This document shows, piece by piece, positions 24,538 to 30,526 of a DNA stretch of 30,812 nt. This DNA comes from a virus: positions 1 through 30,812 of the IMG/VR virus record IMGVR_UViG_3300028197_000094; one strand, 5' to 3'. Under the pieces are notes generated by a model that searched no databases, was not told the origin of the DNA, and saw only the letters and a program-made list of their open reading frames with translations. Made by a program: the position numbers and the translations under genes. How positions within the stretch are numbered: the first letter of the stretch is position 1; each line of letters begins with the position of its first letter.

Positions 24538-24572
24538 ACCTCTAGCCAAGACTGGAGGTTTTTCTTTTTTTA
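24538..24572 (+). terminator. Strong rightward intrinsic terminator
   Basis: ACCTCTAG (24538-24545) pairs with CTGGAGGT (24552-24559), eight pairs including one G-U, with a 6-nt loop. TTTTTCTTTTTTT follows on the plus strand. Its direction opposes all local genes. On the minus strand the same hairpin contains the stop codon of the 24542-25087 gene but is followed only by CTTTC, so it would end that transcript weakly. Confidence 0.65.
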
Positions 24573-25087
24573 AGAGACCAATAGATTTTATTAACTAAAC
24601 CTTTTCGGTAATTTGTTAAGAAAAATAGACTAAACAGTAAAGAATTCCAAATTATAGGAGTAGAGGCATCATTAATGTTTTCTTTAGACCACAGTACATG
24701 TTCTTTTATTTGTTTTTTAATATAATAAATAGCTTTTTTTAAACCTAACTTATACCAAGCATTAAAAAATAAATTTATATAAGATAACCAAGTACGCTGT
24801 TCCCAGCTTATATGACCAAACCAGAATCCATATTCTGAACCATCGTGTGAATGTCCATAATAAGGATGTAGTATTTCTGGATTGTTTAGAAAGCTAGCAA
24901 ATTTGTGTGAGTGTTTATGACACAATCTAAACCACATAGGTTTATCAAATATATCGTCACAAAAATCACCATAACCGCCGGTTACTTTAAGGTCTAAACC
25001 ACCCTCACCATTTGCTTCCATAGGTAACCCACACGAGCTAACAGCACATTTGCTGTATAACTCTACATGTTTTTCTGTTGTTGACAT
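24542..25087 (-). CDS. Cys/His-rich protein with N-terminal zinc-like domain, unknown function
   Basis: 181 residues. The N-terminal half has SKCAVSSCGLP, VTGGYGDFCDDIFD and RLCHKHSHKF, so Cys/His pairs flank a GGYG loop. I associate this arrangement with small phage and bacterial proteins of unknown role. The C-terminal half has aromatic, hydrophobic helices (YINLFFNAWYKLGLKKAIYY and WNSLLFSLFFLTNY) that may be membrane-associated. It ends basic (SLKKRKTSSLG). Ribosome site AAAGGAG before ATG at 25087; overlaps the 48-aa gene by 25 nt. It lies directly before terL. Confidence 0.7.
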   Translation of the reverse strand: MSTTEKHVELYSKCAVSSCGLPMEANGEGGLDLKVTGGYGDFCDDIFDKPMWFRLCHKHSHKFASFLNNPEILHPYYGHSHDGSEYGFWFGHISWEQRTWLSYINLFFNAWYKLGLKKAIYYIKKQIKEHVLWSKENINDASTPIIWNSLLFSLFFLTNYRKGLVNKIYWSLKKRKTSSLG

Positions 25088-25209
25088 GATACTCCTTTAA
25101 TAATATCTAATTTCATCTCTATCTTTGATAGCTCATCCTCTATCTTCATCTTTCTGTTAATGAGCTTTAGAGTCTCATCGTCAATCCATTTAGTTTCTTT
25201 GTAAAACAT
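25063..25209 (-). CDS. Small coiled-coil-like protein, 48 residues
   Basis: ATG at 25209 follows AAGGGAGAT and the frame ends with TAG at 25063-25065. The peptide is charged and helical (MFYKETKWIDDETLKLINRK, then MKIEDELSKIEMKLDIIKG). It fills the space between the hairpin at 25225-25271 and the next gene, which it overlaps by 25 nt. Heptad-like Leu/Ile spacing suggests a small coiled coil. Function unknown. Confidence 0.62.
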   Translation of the reverse strand: MFYKETKWIDDETLKLINRKMKIEDELSKIEMKLDIIKGVSCQQQKNM

Positions 25210-25216
25210 ATCTCCC

Positions 25217-25271
25217 TTAAAAATAGGGATAGTCAGTTCAGCAATTGGGGCTGCCTTCTCTAACTATCCCT
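25217..25271 (-). terminator. Hairpin with U-run after the 25277-25705 gene
   Basis: On the minus strand AGGGATAGT (from 25271) pairs with ACTATCCCT (to 25225), nine perfect pairs. They enclose a loop with a small inner stem CAGC/GCTG, followed by ATTTTTAAGG. It fits a terminator or attenuator 6 nt after the upstream stop codon and just before the ribosome site of the 48-aa gene. Confidence 0.6.
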
Positions 25272-25276
25272 AAAAC

Positions 25277-25705
25277 TTATTTTTTAGCCAACCACTCTTC
25301 TACAGAGTACTTTGGATAATAACCGTCACCAGCAGTTCCCATTTTTGGACATGGACGACTCCAGCTCTCTCCATAATATTCGTGAGATGTTTTTGGCTCA
25401 TCACAAACCCTACAAGGAATTTGTGCTTCTATTCTTTTAAATTTTGCTCGTTCTCTTTTAAGAACTTCTGCATCAGTCAATTTTTCTGTCATAACTTTAA
25501 AAGATGTCTTTAAAGTTTTAGAACGAATAGCCTCACCATCAGAATCTAGAACTTTAGTTCTTATTGATGGAACCGTATTCCCTTTAGGCTCAAAGTAATC
25601 TAACACATCTTGCTTTGAATTAGCTTCCACTGTCACTAGCTTGTGTTTAATCAATTTAACTGTATATATATTTTTAAATGTTCTAGGGCTTTTTCTTCTT
25701 CCCAT
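25277..25705 (-). CDS. Unknown protein with C-terminal zinc-like motif
   Basis: 142 residues. The N-terminus is basic (MGRRKSPRTFKNIYTVKLIK). The C-terminal part has IPCRVCDEPKTSHEYYGE and RPCPKMG, giving CxxC plus a further Cys and His that could bind zinc. It is the first gene after the consensus promoter at 25739-25767, with ribosome site TAGGTAAG. It probably belongs to the expressed-early block; role unknown. Confidence 0.7.
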   Translation of the reverse strand: MGRRKSPRTFKNIYTVKLIKHKLVTVEANSKQDVLDYFEPKGNTVPSIRTKVLDSDGEAIRSKTLKTSFKVMTEKLTDAEVLKRERAKFKRIEAQIPCRVCDEPKTSHEYYGESWSRPCPKMGTAGDGYYPKYSVEEWLAKK

Positions 25706-25738
25706 AACTTACCTACTTTCTGTTTGTTTTATATATTA

Positions 25739-25767
25739 ACTATATCATACTTAACTATATTTGTCAA
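25739..25767 (-). promoter_or_regulatory. Consensus sigma-70-type promoter
   Basis: TTGACA (25762-25767), a 17-bp spacer and TATAGT (25739-25744), with TGA before the -10 box giving an extended -10 as well. It reads leftward into 25277-25705 and may feed the 48-aa gene and terL. Confidence 0.85.
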
Positions 25768-25779
25768 GTATATTTATAA

Positions 25780-25995
25780 TTAATTTTCTTTGGGTTTCGT
25801 CCACATATGAACGCTGTAGTTAAGATTACTATCTTTTAAAGAATCGTTTACCATAGCAATTGCCTCTTCCATTTCAGTGGAAGAGCTAAAAGTAAAATCT
25901 ACTGTCAACTCTGACATAGCTCTTTTTGGGTCTGTATCTGTATATTGATATATACCGTGGTCAATTTCTTCAGTTATTGTATTTTCTTCATTCAT
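25780..25995 (-). CDS. Small acidic protein, unknown function
   Basis: 71 residues, beginning MNEENTITEEIDHGIYQYTD. The strand-helix pattern LTVDFTFSSSTEMEEAIAMV then YSVHMWTKPKEN is compact and could be a small alpha-beta fold. It has its own strong promoter (26026-26054) and the ribosome site AAGGAAG. A single-gene unit between two promoters suggests a regulated accessory or early protein. No family recognised. Confidence 0.68.
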   Translation of the reverse strand: MNEENTITEEIDHGIYQYTDTDPKRAMSELTVDFTFSSSTEMEEAIAMVNDSLKDSNLNYSVHMWTKPKEN

Positions 25996-26025
25996 AATTT
26001 ATCTTCCTTAATTTGGTATATAACC

Positions 26026-26054
26026 AGTATATCATGGATAGATAAATTTGTCAA
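26026..26054 (-). promoter_or_regulatory. Consensus promoter for the 25780-25995 gene
   Basis: TTGACA (26049-26054), a 17-bp spacer and TATACT (26026-26031), again with TGA before the -10 box. It lies directly downstream of the structured element. Confidence 0.85.
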
Positions 26055-26079
26055 GTTTCAATAAAAATTATTCTAGGTA

Positions 26080-26238
26080 CGACTCTCCGAAGAGAGTCGA
26101 CGATGGGAGGGTATCGGTGAGTGTAAATTAGTTGCCTAACTTACAACCGACATATTAATATTATACCCTCTTCAATCGTCCTTATCGTGCAGTTGCCTGT
26201 ACGAAGTTTCAATCATAAATCTTGCTGTCCCACAAGAT
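26080..26238 (-). ncRNA. Structured noncoding element (candidate RNA)
   Basis: No reading frame covers the gap 26055-26249. The following pairings are seen. CGACTCTC/GAGAGTCG (26080-26099) reads on the minus strand as a C(TTCG)G tetraloop hairpin. GACGAT and GAGGGTAT (26099-26114) pair with ATACCCTC and ATCGTC (26163-26180), and the stem encloses hairpin 26115-26149 (CGGT, TGTAA, TTAG arms). TCGTGCA/TGTACGA (26185-26204) and ATCTTG/CAAGAT (26219-26238) form two more. Two loops repeat AGTTGCCT (26130-26137 and 26191-26198). It would be transcribed as the 3' region of the operon ending at 26250, with the next promoter right after. It may be a phage small RNA, a complex terminator or a folded DNA site. 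Strand is inferred. Confidence 0.5.
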
Positions 26239-26249
26239 ATTACGAAAGA

Positions 26250-26531
26250 CTATTCTTCTTCTAAATCAAAACTTACATACTCTTCTATAAGGTCGTCAAT
26301 ACTAATGTCCATATTTCCTAAATTTAACTCAAGAGCTCTGTAAGTTTGCTCAATTCCTTCTTGTTGACCGCTCCATTGAGCCCACTCGTTTGGATTTTGC
26401 AATTTAGAAGGTTGGCTTATTTTGTTTACAAAGTGTAAAGTTTCTAATTCATAAACTCTACCAAGCACTAGTTCATGCTTCTTCATTTTTTTACTTGTAT
26501 CCCATGAGCCACCGAGTATTTTATATTCCAT
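26250..26531 (-). CDS. Small protein of the accessory operon, unknown
   Basis: 93 residues, beginning MEYKILGGSWDTSKKMKKHE with a later WAQWSGQQEGIEQTYRALEL stretch and an acidic end (SFDLEEE). Ribosome site AGAGGAA before ATG at 26531. It is the last gene of the operon from 27427, ending where the structured element begins. No family recognised. Confidence 0.65.
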   Translation of the reverse strand: MEYKILGGSWDTSKKMKKHELVLGRVYELETLHFVNKISQPSKLQNPNEWAQWSGQQEGIEQTYRALELNLGNMDISIDDLIEEYVSFDLEEE

Positions 26532-26533
26532 TG

Positions 26534-26896
26534 TTATTCCTCTTCTTTCAGAAATTCAGCCATTATCTCCTCTGATAAATCTCGATTTTCTTTTAATGCT
26601 TCAACCATTGTAGTCAAATCTTGCAATTGCTTAAACTCGTTATATTGTCCTATAAATTCTTTATAGTCATCACTATTTACATCTTGAGTACCATTCTCAA
26701 CTCTTTTTTTCATTTCTTGATAAAGAGAGTCTTGCCATTTAATAAATTGTTTTAAGAAAGTTGTTCTAGTTTCTTCAAACTCTAATTTGTCTTTTTGAAA
26801 TTCTTCATACTCTTCGAGCTTATTAATTTTATCTAAATCTATTTTTATTTCTTTTCTCCAGTCATCGGCAAAATCAAAAAGGTTTTTCATCATCAC
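26534..26896 (-). CDS. Charged helical protein, unknown
   Basis: Up to 120 residues. The start is ambiguous among GTG 26896, ATG 26893 and ATG 26890; all overlap the previous gene by 17-23 nt. Highly charged helices fill it (DLDKINKLEEYEEFQKDKLE, then LKENRDLSEEIMAEFLKEEE), so a coiled coil is likely. Unrecognised; next to the replication-like gene block, possibly a partner protein. Confidence 0.65.
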   Translation of the reverse strand: MMMKNLFDFADDWRKEIKIDLDKINKLEEYEEFQKDKLEFEETRTTFLKQFIKWQDSLYQEMKKRVENGTQDVNSDDYKEFIGQYNEFKQLQDLTTMVEALKENRDLSEEIMAEFLKEEE

Positions 26897-27149
26897 CTAT
26901 TGTTTCTTCTACAGGAGTATATTCATATTCCGTTTGAATTACATCTCTTGACCTCGTTGCAATATTTACATCGAAGTGTTCAATACCATAACGCTCTATG
27001 AGTTTCTCTATAACTTTGATAGAACTATTTCTATCAAATTTTTTCATTTCACTTTTATTTCTAAAATTAATATAATCATCACCTGCATCTTGAATTACGA
27101 AATCTCCAGTAATAGAAAAATTTACTTTAACATCTCTTGCTTCAACCAT
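26874..27149 (-). CDS. Small protein, unknown (91 residues)
   Basis: The ATG at 27149 (MVEARDVKVNFSITGDFVIQ) is preferred over an in-frame start at 27167. It overlaps the upstream stop (TAATG) and has GGAGGAGG just before it. The protein has alternating strands, then SSIKVIEKLIERYGIEHFDV, and an acidic end. No known domain. Confidence 0.68.
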   Translation of the reverse strand: MVEARDVKVNFSITGDFVIQDAGDDYINFRNKSEMKKFDRNSSIKVIEKLIERYGIEHFDVNIATRSRDVIQTEYEYTPVEETIGDDEKPF

Positions 27150-27427
27150 TATTCCTCCTCCGACCAAACTTCTATTATCTTTTTACTACTCGCTTTAACT
27201 GGACCTAAGTCCATAGGTCGAAAAGCTTCAAACTCGAATGATTTAGGAGTGACCGCTAGGTCATCCGTAGCCATTTTTAGTGCTGTTTTAAGGTCTGGTG
27301 CAAGATAAGTCTTCTTACCTTGAAACCGTATTCCCCATTTATGTATAGTCATTCTCTCTCCAATCGTCTTGTGGTAGTAGTGGGCTTCGCTCCCATCGAG
27401 TTTGCGATACAGGGTATTGAATTTCAA
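27149..27427 (-). CDS. Small protein, unknown (start TTG 27427 or ATG 27352)
   Basis: 92 residues from TTG at 27427, or 67 from ATG at 27352 (MTIHKWGIRFQGKKTYLAPD), which has GGAGAGA directly before it. The upstream choice gains support from the protein-like sequence YRKLDGSEAHYYHKTIGERM. The TTG choice has only a weak ribosome site and lies in an inverted repeat (GGTATT/AATACC). It ends EVWSEEE, whose codons supply the ribosome site for the next gene. Function unknown. Confidence 0.6.
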   Translation of the reverse strand: MKFNTLYRKLDGSEAHYYHKTIGERMTIHKWGIRFQGKKTYLAPDLKTALKMATDDLAVTPKSFEFEAFRPMDLGPVKASSKKIIEVWSEEE

Positions 27428-27431
27428 CCCA

Positions 27432-27456
27432 AGTAATACCTAATTACCTACTACCT
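27432..27456 (-). repeat. Short TAGGTA repeats downstream of a promoter
   Basis: The minus strand reads CTAGGTAGTAGGTAATTAGG and on to TAT, with TAGGTA(A/G/T) three times in 21 nt between the -10 box at 27460 and the TTG at 27427. It could be an operator or ribosome-holding leader. Seen directly; meaning unknown. Confidence 0.4.
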
Positions 27457-27459
27457 AGT

Positions 27460-27487
27460 ATTATAACCTATTTAAAGATATAGTCAA
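27460..27487 (-). promoter_or_regulatory. Promoter for the 26250-27427 operon
   Basis: TTGACT (27482-27487), a 16-bp spacer and a perfect TATAAT (27460-27465). It lies in the last codons of the 235-aa gene. Confidence 0.78.
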
Positions 27488-28175
27488 GAACTGAATCTAA
27501 ATATCCATTCTTTTGAGAACTAGTCTCATCAATTTCTACATTAAACATTGCCTTAGAGATAAGGTCTAAAGCCTTCTCATTTATTTCATCAATATCATCT
27601 CTTCTTTGAGGAAGAGAGGAATTTCCCATTCTCTCTTTTAAGCCGTTTAATTCTTTTACATACTGACTTACAGTTACTTCGTCTTGTTTAACACTAAAGT
27701 CAAAAGACAGGACGGCACTAATGACTGCTTTCACAGCTTGTTGAATTGCCATTGTCTCATCTTCAATATTCCATAAAGCAGATTGCACCATACTTTTTCT
27801 TTCATCTTCTGATATCTTAAAAATACTTCCGCTTCTATATAAATCTTGTATTCCTTTAGATAGAAATTTATTAGATTTAGTTTCTCTTCTAAAATGAGAA
27901 TCAGCATCTATTTCATTGTTTAGTCTTATAATTGAGTTAGCCATTGAAAGCTCTATCATCTCACTAAAAACATAAGGGTCTATAACAGAATCATCTTTTA
28001 ATGGTTTTACAACAAACATTTGGTCTTCTTCTTGAAGCATCCAAACATTTTTCTCTAACTCATCAAGAACTACTACTGCATAGTCTTTAGATTTTAAATT
28101 TGAATAGAAGTTAATGGCTTCCATAACAGTGTCACTTTTTTCTCCAGCAACATCGTTAATAAATTTCCACCTCAC
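27468..28175 (-). CDS. Helical protein of replication-like pair, unknown
   Basis: 235 residues, started by GTG at 28175, which overlaps the previous TGA (GTGA) and has GGAGAAGAAG upstream. The N-terminal 60 residues look alpha-beta (AVVVLDELEKNVWMLQEEDQ); the rest is helical. No known domain. Tight coupling to the helicase-loader-like gene suggests a partner role in DNA replication, but that is inference. Confidence 0.65.
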   Translation of the reverse strand: MRWKFINDVAGEKSDTVMEAINFYSNLKSKDYAVVVLDELEKNVWMLQEEDQMFVVKPLKDDSVIDPYVFSEMIELSMANSIIRLNNEIDADSHFRRETKSNKFLSKGIQDLYRSGSIFKISEDERKSMVQSALWNIEDETMAIQQAVKAVISAVLSFDFSVKQDEVTVSQYVKELNGLKERMGNSSLPQRRDDIDEINEKALDLISKAMFNVEIDETSSQKNGYLDSVLDYIFK

Positions 28176-28891
28176 TCTTCTTCTCCAATTCCTATATCTG
28201 CATCTGTTTGCAGTCTATTCCTATATTTTAGCAGTTCATCTTGTTGCCTTTTACCAAGACTCATAATATTGTTCATAGTATGAATGAACCTCTCTCTAGT
28301 CATAGGGTCTGGTTTAATATCTTTCTGATATTGAGTTAGCACGCTTTCAGATTTTTCTCTCTCCGCATAGCAAGCACCAGTATCAATGCTGTAAGTGTTT
28401 ATACACCATTCAATATAAACTGGATTTCCCACTTCATCATATTCCCAACCCCAGTCTGTAAAACTGTGAACAGCTCCACCCTTGCATTCAGAGTATTGAC
28501 CTTTGGCCGCTCTATCTGCTTGAGCTCTACTGACAACTTGTCTAAATCCAAGCTTGTTACACATTCCAATTATTTGGGATGAGTTAGGTGCATAACTACG
28601 CCCCTCACTATGTAACTTGATTATTGATTTCTGTACATCGTCGAATGTATAATATTGCAAATCTGCAAACATACCTCTGATGTAGGTCTCAGACCATTCA
28701 CTAGGTGCATCTTCACCTTTTGTAAATCTTACTGATAGCCACTGAACTGACTCAACCCAATCGTTCCAAGATAAACCTACTCCAGTTTGTTCTATAACCT
28801 TTTCGAATTCTGTTTTACCTGTATCAATCGAATCAAGAGCTTCTCCGAGTGGAACCATATTAGATTCTTCGTAGGGATTATCATTGTTCAT
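28172..28891 (-). CDS. Possible helicase loader-like (G39P-type) protein
   Basis: 239 residues. About 40-115 (WVESVQWLSVRFTKGED, MFADLQYYTFDDVQKSIIKL, YAPNSSQIIGMCNKLGF) resemble the helical N-domain of phage helicase loader / G39P proteins, with the W-L-F-DV-x-A-I-P pattern. The middle has Cys/Trp-rich sequence (HSFTDWGWEYDE, EWCINTY, GACYAERE) and could bind metal. A promoter with a good ribosome site (GAGGAG) lies upstream. The match is to pattern only and weak. Confidence 0.5.
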   Translation of the reverse strand: MNNDNPYEESNMVPLGEALDSIDTGKTEFEKVIEQTGVGLSWNDWVESVQWLSVRFTKGEDAPSEWSETYIRGMFADLQYYTFDDVQKSIIKLHSEGRSYAPNSSQIIGMCNKLGFRQVVSRAQADRAAKGQYSECKGGAVHSFTDWGWEYDEVGNPVYIEWCINTYSIDTGACYAEREKSESVLTQYQKDIKPDPMTRERFIHTMNNIMSLGKRQQDELLKYRNRLQTDADIGIGEEE

Positions 28892-28925
28892 AATCTCTCT
28901 CTCCTCTTTAATTGTCGATTTTTAA

Positions 28926-28954
28926 AGGATACTATAAAAAGGAAGAGCTGTCAA
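28926..28954 (-). promoter_or_regulatory. Promoter for the 28172-28891 gene
   Basis: TTGACA (28949-28954), a 17-bp spacer and TATCCT (28926-28931; 4 of 6). It starts the two-gene operon that includes the loader-like gene. Confidence 0.7.
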
Positions 28955-28959
28955 ATTTA

Positions 28960-29007
28960 GTGAGGAAGAGTAGAATCCGCTGTTCACAGTTCTACTCCAA
29001 CTCTCAC
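28960..29007. other. Long hairpin between gpgS and the next promoter
   Basis: GTGAG/CTCAC and GAGTAGAA/TTCTACTC arms (28968-28975 with 28990-28997) form a nested stem enclosing CTGT-GAA-CAG. No U-run follows in the leftward direction, so it is a hairpin terminator of the U-poor kind or a protein site. It lies about 36 nt after the gpgS stop. Confidence 0.5.
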
Positions 29008-29042
29008 AATAAATAAACAAAGGAAATGTTTATGTGATTTTA

Positions 29043-29963
29043 TTATAACAAAGAATTTTTTCTGGGTCTCGTTTTTTGAGAATTAGTATGCTCAGTTCTT
29101 TTAGAAGCTTTCATATCATCAATCGTAACTTCTTTCCAAACTCTAAGATAGTTTCCAGAAGGTGAGGCATCTAGGAATTCTATTTTTCCATACTCTTTAG
29201 CCTTCGTCAATATTGTACTCATGATGTCAAAAGCCATCTTGGTTAAAACTTCCATTGGGTGATGGCGATGAACTCTTGTGTGCATGTTAACTTGTCCTAT
29301 ACCCTTGTGAGTATATTTATCAAAGACATCAATCATATGAGATATCTCTACACCGTAACCCGTGGGGTATTCTAAATCTTCTAAAACTCTTCTGAAGGAA
29401 GCATACTCTCCAGATATTGGCTGATAAATTTCTTGAACTTTTGGAAAGAATGCAGCGAGTAAAGGTCTGACAGTAAGCATGGTCACTCTTCCATACTCTC
29501 CTCGGTCATAGTAACTTTTAACATACTTTATATCTTTGTCTAGTAATAAAGGACCAACAAGTCCTCTAATAAATCTATCATCAAAATCTTCTATATCCGC
29601 ATCAACATAAACAATAATGTCTGCTGTTGTAACAAAAAGGCCTTTCCATAGATTCTCTCCTTTTCCAGTACTTTTATCCATATCTGGTTGTATATCGTCT
29701 GCACGGTAAAACTTTACATTATGTTGCGTTACAACTTCTTCTGTGTTATCTGTACTGTTGGAATCTATAACTACTACTTCATCTACTAAATCTCTAGGTA
29801 TATTGTCCAAAATCTTACCAATAGTGGATTCCTCATTCAATGTAGGTATAATAACTGCAATACTTAGCCCAGCTATATCTTTTTTAAGTTCAAGAACCCT
29901 CTCTAGGGGAAAATCATCTTCCCAATAGGTATGTGGTCTATATTGAAAGTCATTCCTATCCAT
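29043..29963 (-). CDS. gpgS: Glucosyl-3-phosphoglycerate synthase (GT81 family), phage-encoded
   Basis: 306 residues. GpgS transfers glucose from an NDP-glucose donor to 3-phosphoglycerate, the first step to glucosylglycerate and methylglucose polysaccharides. Seen in order: VIIPTLNEESTIG (nucleotide site) near 38-49, DSNSTDNT at 67-74, GKGENLWKG near 100-108, the metal-binding DAD at 121-123, TVRPLLAAFFP near 164-174, QPISGEYASFR at 181-191, PTGYGVEI at 200-207, and QVNMHTRVHRHHP near 224-236 with the His of the active site. These match, by recall, the mycobacterial GpgS pattern closely. It sits alone between the iteron region and the loader-like gene, with a -10 box 7 nt before the ATG. No GpgP phosphatase is adjacent. 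Compatible-solute production, or modification of virion or host glycans, are options. Confidence 0.87.
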   Translation of the reverse strand: MDRNDFQYRPHTYWEDDFPLERVLELKKDIAGLSIAVIIPTLNEESTIGKILDNIPRDLVDEVVVIDSNSTDNTEEVVTQHNVKFYRADDIQPDMDKSTGKGENLWKGLFVTTADIIVYVDADIEDFDDRFIRGLVGPLLLDKDIKYVKSYYDRGEYGRVTMLTVRPLLAAFFPKVQEIYQPISGEYASFRRVLEDLEYPTGYGVEISHMIDVFDKYTHKGIGQVNMHTRVHRHHPMEVLTKMAFDIMSTILTKAKEYGKIEFLDASPSGNYLRVWKEVTIDDMKASKRTEHTNSQKTRPRKNSLL

Positions 29964-29970
29964 ACTCTGT

Positions 29971-29976
29971 ATTATA
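29971..29976 (-). promoter_or_regulatory. -10 box for a possibly leaderless gpgS message
   Basis: A perfect TATAAT preceded by TG, 7 nt before the gpgS ATG at 29963. No Shine-Dalgarno is present and no -35 box is clear. A leaderless transcript is likely. Confidence 0.6.
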
Positions 29977-30053
29977 CAGAACTAACAAAATAATCTCTCT
30001 CACCCTATAGTTATATGCTTTTAGTTAATAGGTATAGTTAATGCTTATAGTTT

Positions 30054-30139
30054 TAGTCTAACTGACGGACTACCGTAGTACGCCAAATAGACTGCCGTAG
30101 TCTAAATAACGGACTACCGTAGTCTAAGAGATGGACTAC
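30054..30139. repeat. 22-bp palindromic iterons
   Basis: GGACTACCGTAGTAC (30067), TAGACTGCCGTAGTCTA (30088), GGACTACCGTAGTCTA (30111) and half-site GGACTAC (30133). The GACT steps begin at 30068, 30090, 30112 and 30134, exactly 22 bp apart. Matching right half-sites fall at 30054, 30076, 30098 and 30120. Each unit is a near-perfect inverted repeat, GACTAC-C-GTAGTC, as for a dimeric DNA-binding protein arrayed along two helical turns. Confidence 0.85.
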
Positions 30140-30142
30140 ACA

Positions 30143-30186
30143 ACATATAGTGGTATATATACTGAACTACTACATATTGTGGTATA
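30143..30186. repeat. 15-bp direct repeat with extended -10-like core
   Basis: ACATATAGTGGTATA (30143-30157) and ACATATTGTGGTATA (30172-30186) differ at one base and lie 29 bp apart. Each contains TGG-TATA; the second reads TGG-TATACT, a rightward extended -10 candidate. It may be promoter or operator tissue beside the iterons. Confidence 0.65.
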
Positions 30187-30197
30187 CTAGATATAGA

Positions 30198-30233
30198 GCT
30201 AAAGTGATTCTTTTTCACAAAAGAACATTTAGC
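30198..30233. other. Long hairpin in the noncoding region
   Basis: GCTAAA, TG and TTCTTTT pair with AAAAGAA, CA and TTTAGC, giving 15 pairs with two single-base bulges and a TCAC loop. A U-run is not present on either side, though CCTCCTTTCT follows on the plus strand. Role unknown: terminator remnant, protein site or packaging signal. Confidence 0.6.
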
Positions 30234-30526
30234 CTCCTTTCTGTCGGTATGTACCCTAAAGCTTAATTGTTTTGGGGTCTCCAAAAAGGCTGGCCGGAAC
30301 GGTTAAACAACCCTTATCTATACCTTTAACCCGAGGTCGAAAAATTTTTTTGAGAAAAGCTCGGCATTATAACCTTCATACCCTTATTGATTATATATAT
30401 AGCTATAGAGAGTAGAACATTTGTTCGAATTACCAAATTTTACCAAAAGCTAGTAAAGGAAGAAAGACTATGACAGATGAGATTACAAAGGAATGCATTA
30501 GGAGAGCGGGGAAACCCTAATTCTCT

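Larger units (their letters stand above)
29964..30526. other. 563-nt noncoding region between terS and gpgS
   Basis: No convincing gene on either strand. It holds an AT-rich left part with ATGCTT-AGTT repeats, the 22-bp iterons, the 15-bp direct repeat, a 15-bp hairpin, and a GC-rich island GGCTGGCCGG near 30288-30297. GGTTAAA/TTTAACC arms lie at 30301-30331 and a run AAAAATTTTTTT near 30341. A 16-codon plus-strand frame at 30471-30521 has an AAAGGAAG site but no other support. Position beside terS suits a packaging (cos or pac) or replication site. Confidence 0.6.

Noticed and set aside
26080-26240. Self-cleaving ribozyme or tmRNA in the structured element
   Set aside because: No hammerhead core (CTGATGA with GAAA) or tRNA-like ends could be found; fold does not match a class I know.
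30046-30140. CRISPR array
   Set aside because: Units are 22 bp with no unique spacers between them and are palindromic; this is an iteron array, not repeat-spacer.
30181-30340. tRNA-like appearance (GGTCGAAAA and GC-rich stems)
   Set aside because: No cloverleaf could be drawn: acceptor, anticodon and T arms do not pair with correct spacing.
30471-30521. 16-codon plus-strand minigene (MTDEITKECIRRAGKP) with AAAGGAAG site
   Set aside because: No downstream partner or promoter with both boxes; too short to claim. Kept only as a remark in the noncoding region.
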